Below the pieces are notes generated by a model. That model did not search any database. It worked only from the letters and a program-made list of their open reading frames with translations, and was not told the origin of the DNA. DNA of 51,901 bases from an uncultured Halorubrum sp. (GTDB lineage Archaea; Halobacteriota; Halobacteria; Halobacteriales; Haloferacaceae), in assembly GCF_937146585.1 (NCBI RefSeq), contig NZ_CAKZRO010000067.1, positions 1-51,901 on the forward strand, written 5' to 3'. Within the stretch, counting starts at the first letter, position 1. Every line of letters begins with the position of its first letter. Positions 48,052 to 51,901 of the stretch are shown here, piece after piece. The translations under genes were made by a program, and so were the position numbers.

Positions 48052-50394
48052 TTAGACCCAGTGGCCGAGGAGGTGGATGGCCCCGACGAGGACGGTGCCG
48101 CCGAACGCCTCGCGGGTCCCGAACGGAAGCGGGATCATCCCCACGCTGTCGGACTCGCCGTCGGCGGGCGTCTCGTTCGCAGGTGCGCTGTCGTTCGTCG
48201 TCTCGTCAGAGTTCCCTCCGGCGTCGGTCCCCCCGTCGGTGTCGGACGTGTTCCCGGAGCCCGTCTCCGGCCCGTCCGCCTCGGACGCCGTGCTGTTGCC
48301 GTCGGTGTCGGTCGCCTCGTCGCCGCTCACCGCGCCGCCGTCGGTGCCGGACGGGTCGTCGTCGTCGATCGTCGTCGTCGCCGGGTCGGCCTCGACGACG
48401 AGGGTGCCGCCGTGAGTGTCGCCGTCGAGTCGAAGCGTGAAGGGGTACGTGCCTGGGTCGAGGTCGGGGGTCACGGACGCGAAGTCGTACGTCCGGGACT
48501 CGCCCGGCTCGAGGCGCACACCCCACGAGCCCGCGGCGCTCCCGTTGTCGATCGAGAGGGTGAGCTCGCCCTCGCCCGTGATGCCGCCGGTGTTACGCGT
48601 CGTGGCGCGGATCGACGACAGGTTCTCGCCCTCGGTGACGGTGACGTTCTCGGGCGCGTCCTCGATCACCAGCTCGTCCGGGTTGTCGGCGTCGGCGACG
48701 ACGATGACCGTCCGGCTGTCGCGCAGCCTGGACCCCTCGTACAGCTCGTAGTTCAGGCGCGTTCCGGGGGAAACCTCGTCGAGATCGACGTCGACCGTGA
48801 AGTTCCCGTCAGAGATCTCGAGCGGCGACTCCGTGCGGAACGGGGCGTCGCCGGCGTCGTTCACGAACGTCGCGGACATCTCGCGCACCGGGAGCAGCGA
48901 GGTCGTTCCCGTGAGCTGTCCGTCCTCGACCTCGACGAGGAGCTCCCCGTCGTCGGTGACGTGGTCGTACCGGAGGAACCGCTCCCGCACGGTGAACGTC
49001 GCCTCGGCGCGCACCGTCCCGTCCGACGCCTCCCAGTAGGGGAACTGCTGTGAGACGCCGTCGTCGATCGCCGAAGTGGCGTTGAACGCCGCCGGCGGCT
49101 CCGCGCCGTCCGCGAACGCGTACCGCTCGCCCTCGGTGCCCTCCAGCGCGAACTCGACGGCGAACTCGTCGCCCGGCTCGGCGCCTGTCGCCTCGCCCGT
49201 GTCTAATACGAGATAGAATCGGCCGGGAGCATCGGGAGTCTCTAGTTCCGTCGCGTCCGCCACGATGAGTGAGACATCGTCCGAGTCAGCCCGCGACAGG
49301 TCGAGCTTTGCCGGTGGTTCATTCATCTCCGGGTTCGTCTCTCTGACCCGGAGCGAAACACCCTCATTGGCCTCCAAGAGGTCGACCAGCACTCGGTGGT
49401 CGATCGGTTCGCCCGCCTCGATTGGACCCGCGTCGCGTTTCGCCGCGAAGTGCGACAGCGCCCCCCAGATGCCGGTCGCTTCGAACCCGAGGACGACCCG
49501 GTTGCCCTTCGTCACCGCGGTCCGTTCGAGCCCGTTGTCTCGGAGCGCGTTGAGCGACTCGGTCTCCGCGTCCTCGTCGAGGTAGTCCGGATCGATGCTG
49601 GTGAACACCTCGACGTCTTCGCGGAACTCCGGCTTCTCCAACACGAGGTCCGCTTGGTCCGCGCTCTCGGTCGGCGTCACCACGCCGGAGTCGTCCACGA
49701 CGAACGTCCCGTTGGTGATCGCGAGCCGATACCGATGCGGGACCAAGGGCCGGGCGAGCCCGCCCGCGCCGGTCGAACTCGAGAGCGCGCTGAGGTTCTC
49801 GGCGACCGTGTCGCCGCGCTCGTCGACGAACTCCAAGTCGCACGTCGTGTCTTCGAGACCGCAGCTCTTGACGTTGCTCGCGTCGGTGCCGAGCGTCCGC
49901 GTGTTGATAGTCACCTCACTGGTGCCCGAGATCTTGACGACGTCGACGAAGCCGACGGGCTGGCCCGTGTCAGTGAGTCGGTTCCCGCCCACGAGGAGGT
50001 ACACGTCACCGTTCGAGTTGTCGGCGGTGTATCTGATCTCGACCGGATCGCCCGCGACGCCGGTGTACGTCGACCGGGAGAAGCCGCCGCTGACCTCGGG
50101 GCGGTCGTCGGAGCCGGCGCCGGAAGCCTCGATCGCTGCGGGCCCCGATGCGCCGGCGTCGAGAGACGGAGCGGACGGGCCGGCCGACACGCCCGCTGCG
50201 GCCGGGACGGTCGCGACGACGCCGCCGAGCGCGACGAGGAGCGTGAGCCCGATCACGCTCGCCTGGAACGCCGACAGCCCGAGCGGCGCCGCTCGGCCCC
50301 CCTCCTCGTCGCCGGAACTGACCGTGCGGTCACTTTCGGTCGCCGTCGAGCGCGTCGTGGTGGTGTCGGTGGCGTCGTCGTGTTCCATCGTCAT
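48052..50394 (-). CDS. Large secreted surface protein with C-terminal membrane anchor
   Basis: This protein of about 780 residues has an acidic N-terminus, a hydrophobic segment that probably acts as a signal (SVIGLTLLVALGGVVATVPA), an ectodomain built of beta-rich repeats (about 100-640), an Asp/Gly/Thr linker (about 650-750) and a C-terminal helix reading IPLPFGTREAFGGTVLVGAI, HLLGHWV. Many Asn-x-Ser/Thr sites suggest glycosylation. I recognise the ending from other haloarchaeal surface proteins (BGTF-like), but not a named domain with certainty. Start: the GTG at 50463 is only a few bases from the TATA-like GCTTTAGT (50468-50475); ATG 50394 leaves a leader of about 50 bases. ATG 50388 is an alternative. 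Confidence 0.72.
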   Translation of the reverse strand: MTMEHDDATDTTTTRSTATESDRTVSSGDEEGGRAAPLGLSAFQASVIGLTLLVALGGVVATVPAAAGVSAGPSAPSLDAGASGPAAIEASGAGSDDRPEVSGGFSRSTYTGVAGDPVEIRYTADNSNGDVYLLVGGNRLTDTGQPVGFVDVVKISGTSEVTINTRTLGTDASNVKSCGLEDTTCDLEFVDERGDTVAENLSALSSSTGAGGLARPLVPHRYRLAITNGTFVVDDSGVVTPTESADQADLVLEKPEFREDVEVFTSIDPDYLDEDAETESLNALRDNGLERTAVTKGNRVVLGFEATGIWGALSHFAAKRDAGPIEAGEPIDHRVLVDLLEANEGVSLRVRETNPEMNEPPAKLDLSRADSDDVSLIVADATELETPDAPGRFYLVLDTGEATGAEPGDEFAVEFALEGTEGERYAFADGAEPPAAFNATSAIDDGVSQQFPYWEASDGTVRAEATFTVRERFLRYDHVTDDGELLVEVEDGQLTGTTSLLPVREMSATFVNDAGDAPFRTESPLEISDGNFTVDVDLDEVSPGTRLNYELYEGSRLRDSRTVIVVADADNPDELVIEDAPENVTVTEGENLSSIRATTRNTGGITGEGELTLSIDNGSAAGSWGVRLEPGESRTYDFASVTPDLDPGTYPFTLRLDGDTHGGTLVVEADPATTTIDDDDPSGTDGGAVSGDEATDTDGNSTASEADGPETGSGNTSDTDGGTDAGGNSDETTNDSAPANETPADGESDSVGMIPLPFGTREAFGGTVLVGAIHLLGHWV

Positions 50395-50603
50395 GAGGGC
50401 GTGTTCAACGGGGGCGGGCCTGCTCGCGGCCCGCGGTCTGTTGACGACGACTCGGCGGGTCACCGACTAAAGCGTACGCACCCGATTATCAGGGCGTGTA
50501 ACAAGAGTCGAGGGAAACGGGTGGAAAACGCGGGAATCGCCCGACGCGAGCGGAGTCCTCGGTCCGAAGAATTAAGCCCGGTCGTCACCCGATCCACGCC
50601 AAC

Positions 50604-51053
50604 ATGCCATCGTGTCCCCGCTGTGACGCTCCGGTCGGCGACGAGGCGCGGTACTGCGCTCAGTGCGGTGCCCCGCAGACGGAGGACGCGGCCGAGGAGT
50701 TAGACGAGTACGTTCAGCGGCAGGCGGAGCAGATCGGCGGGGGTGGCGGCGGCGGGTCCGCGGGAGGTGAGTCGAGCGCGAGCGACGCGTTCCCGTCCAT
50801 GGAGGAGCTCTCCGACCGCGAGCAGCTCTGGCGGCGGGGGTCGTACGTCGTCGGGTACGGCACGGTCGTCGTCGCGCTCACGCGGGTTCCGGCCGCGGAG
50901 TCGTGGCCCCTGCTTCTCGGGGGAATCGCGATCCTCCCGCCGATCCGCCGGCTCACCGCCGAGCCGCTCGGCAGCCCGCTGAAGCGCGAGGTGATGGCGG
51001 GGATCTACGCGGTGTTCGCGCTGATCGGTATCGCGCTGTTCGTGCTGTTGTGA
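50604..51053 (+). CDS. Zinc-ribbon membrane protein of unknown function
   Basis: This 149-residue protein opens with a double-Cys ribbon (CPRCDAPVGDEARYCAQC), a Gln/Glu-rich linker with a Gly tract (GGGGGGGSAGG) and two to three C-terminal transmembrane segments (YVVGYGTVVVALTRV, SWPLLLGGIAILPPI, AGIYAVFALIGIALFVLL). It has the same layout as the gene at 10883-11161 but is longer. Function unknown. ATG 50604 follows GAATTAAGC at 50568-50576. It is divergent from the large surface protein. Confidence 0.75.
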   Translation: MPSCPRCDAPVGDEARYCAQCGAPQTEDAAEELDEYVQRQAEQIGGGGGGGSAGGESSASDAFPSMEELSDREQLWRRGSYVVGYGTVVVALTRVPAAESWPLLLGGIAILPPIRRLTAEPLGSPLKREVMAGIYAVFALIGIALFVLL

Positions 51054-51821
51054 GGCGATAGCGCCGTTATGAGACGCGGGCTGTGAACCACCACCCGGTA
51101 CGACACTGGCGAGCGGTGGGTGATCCGGACGCTCCGCCGTGGGCGAGGGCGCCCCCGGTGTGAAACGAGACGGACAGATGGTGTCTGTCGCTTCAGCCGT
51201 CCAGACGGAGAACTGGCCGATGACAGCCCGAGTTACACCCGTTTGCCCCGCCGCAGTATGTCTGTGGCTGGACGCGTGTCATCCCGCGCTAGCGCCCCTT
51301 TGGCACCGTCACTGAGCGCTTGCTCGCAGCCCGGATCTGTCGAGACGCGCCGTCAGAGACGGGAAAACGAGAATATCACGGGTCCCCTCTCAACGAGAAC
51401 GGGCCCGGCGCTCACCGACAAATACCTACGACACGTGACCTGCTGAATCCGTTCTGCCGGAACACCCCGGGACCACCGGGGGTGTTCGAGCGGATCTGCG
51501 ATCTCCTTTTTGTGACATATGCCGCGCCTGCGGCGAGCGGGCGACCGACTCGGTGGCTGGACTCTGACTTCGACCTCCGCAGCCGCTGGCGGTTTTCGGC
51601 GACGCGGCGACTGACAGCATCGGACGAAGAGCGGATCGCCGCGTCGCGCTGACGCAATCAACCGTAGCGGGAGTGTCACACCCGTTTTTGAGAGGAGGTA
51701 CTGCGGCGGGACGCAGTCGGTGTAACACCGCGGATATACCGGGTTTGAGCGGTTTTCGCCGGGGAAACCGCCAGGGAATCGCTGTCAGCTCATAGGAGTC
51801 TAACGATGGAACAGGGGCAAC
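51054..51821. other. 768-bp stretch without a convincing gene; several hairpins
   Basis: Short ORFs in all frames show no family resemblance and no consistent haloarchaeal codon use. Visible structures are GAACACCCC/GGGGTGTTC around 51461-51489, GCCGC-GCCT-GCGGC near 51521-51534, ACTGCG/CGCAGT at 51700-51717, CGGTG-TAA-CACCG at 51718-51730, and GCGGTTT/AAACCGC at 51749-51771. CACCCGTTT occurs near 51237 and 51679. The base composition looks lower in GC than the neighbours. It may be a decayed gene, a 3' regulatory region or an RNA gene. I see nothing firm. Confidence 0.55.
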
Positions 51822-51901
51822 TTACTCGAGTCGGAAGCCGCCTTCCTCCTCGGCGGCGCGCACCAAGTCGCCGATGCTGTCGCTCGCGGAGAGCCCCTGA
51901 C
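51822..51901 (-). CDS. C-terminus of an unidentified protein
   Basis: The right edge cuts a minus-strand gene. The visible 25 residues read QGLSASDSIGDLVRAAEEEG followed by GFRLE and a TAA stop at 51824-51822. The codon use is typical of the neighbourhood and the acidic sequence fits a haloarchaeal protein, but 25 residues do not identify a family. Confidence 0.5.
   Translation of the reverse strand, partial: QGLSASDSIGDLVRAAEEEGGFRLE

Noticed and set aside
51320..51728. Overlapping ORFs of about 100 residues on both strands
   Set aside because: None has a recognisable domain, a promoter at the usual distance, or codon use like the neighbours; hairpins cut across all of them.

Overview
The window is a chromosomal piece of a high-GC halophilic archaeon (class Halobacteria, probably Halorubrum or a relative). 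The evidence is a very acidic predicted proteome, twin-arginine lipoprotein signals, a PGF-CTERM surface protein, a complete archaellum (arl/fla) gene row, archaeal type-A RNase P RNA, and TATA boxes 25-30 nt upstream of most start codons, the pattern of leaderless haloarchaeal transcripts. I used that spacing to choose many starts. The genus is inference.

Layout. 1-2.1 kb: the start of a SPOUT RNA methyltransferase of the kind that precedes rpl3, a lipoprotein sugar dehydrogenase and tRNA-Gly(GCC), followed by a partial copy of the tRNA 3' end inside a long hairpin. 2.1-10.1 kb: carbon metabolism (aldo/keto reductase, xylose dehydrogenase-like oxidoreductase, odd peroxiredoxin, DedA protein, biotin-dependent carboxyltransferase, a fructose-bisphosphate aldolase/bisphosphatase pair, 3-hydroxyacyl-CoA dehydrogenase). 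10.1-20.1 kb: membrane proteins, an MFS exporter, a receiver-PAS-LOV histidine kinase divergent from a DinB polymerase, a Nudix hydrolase, a CPBP protease and PanB. 20.1-31.2 kb: HAD phosphatase/acyl-CoA dehydrogenase pair, AIR-synthase-like protein with an alanyl-tRNA editing protein, dodecin, a flavin split-barrel protein, small zinc proteins, an IscA-type protein, MscS channel, HisD and phytoene synthase. 31.2-38.4 kb: nicotinamidase-like hydrolase, PGF-CTERM metallopeptidase-like surface protein, nicotinate phosphoribosyltransferase, AMMECR1 protein, RNase P RNA, HtpX and a sugar epimerase. 38.4-47.9 kb: one minus-strand motility block, cheY-cheC-cheD followed by arlCE-F-G-H-I-J, linking response-regulator dephosphorylation and receptor deamidation to the archaellum motor. 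48-51.9 kb: a large surface glycoprotein candidate, a zinc-ribbon membrane protein, a 768-bp stretch without a convincing gene, and the tail of another gene.

The least explained feature is a dispersed intergenic element present twice (24287-24457 and 36112-36374). Its sequence blocks are nearly identical, but the two hairpins between them keep their pairing while their sequences differ, which looks like selection on RNA structure. Also notable are a perfect 18-bp palindrome next to the cheY TATA box, a GGCGGTTTC motif in front of both promoters of the fba/hbd divergent region, the LOV kinase, and an archaellum ArlCE protein with a long arginine-rich disordered tail. No insertion sequence, integrase or CRISPR array was found.
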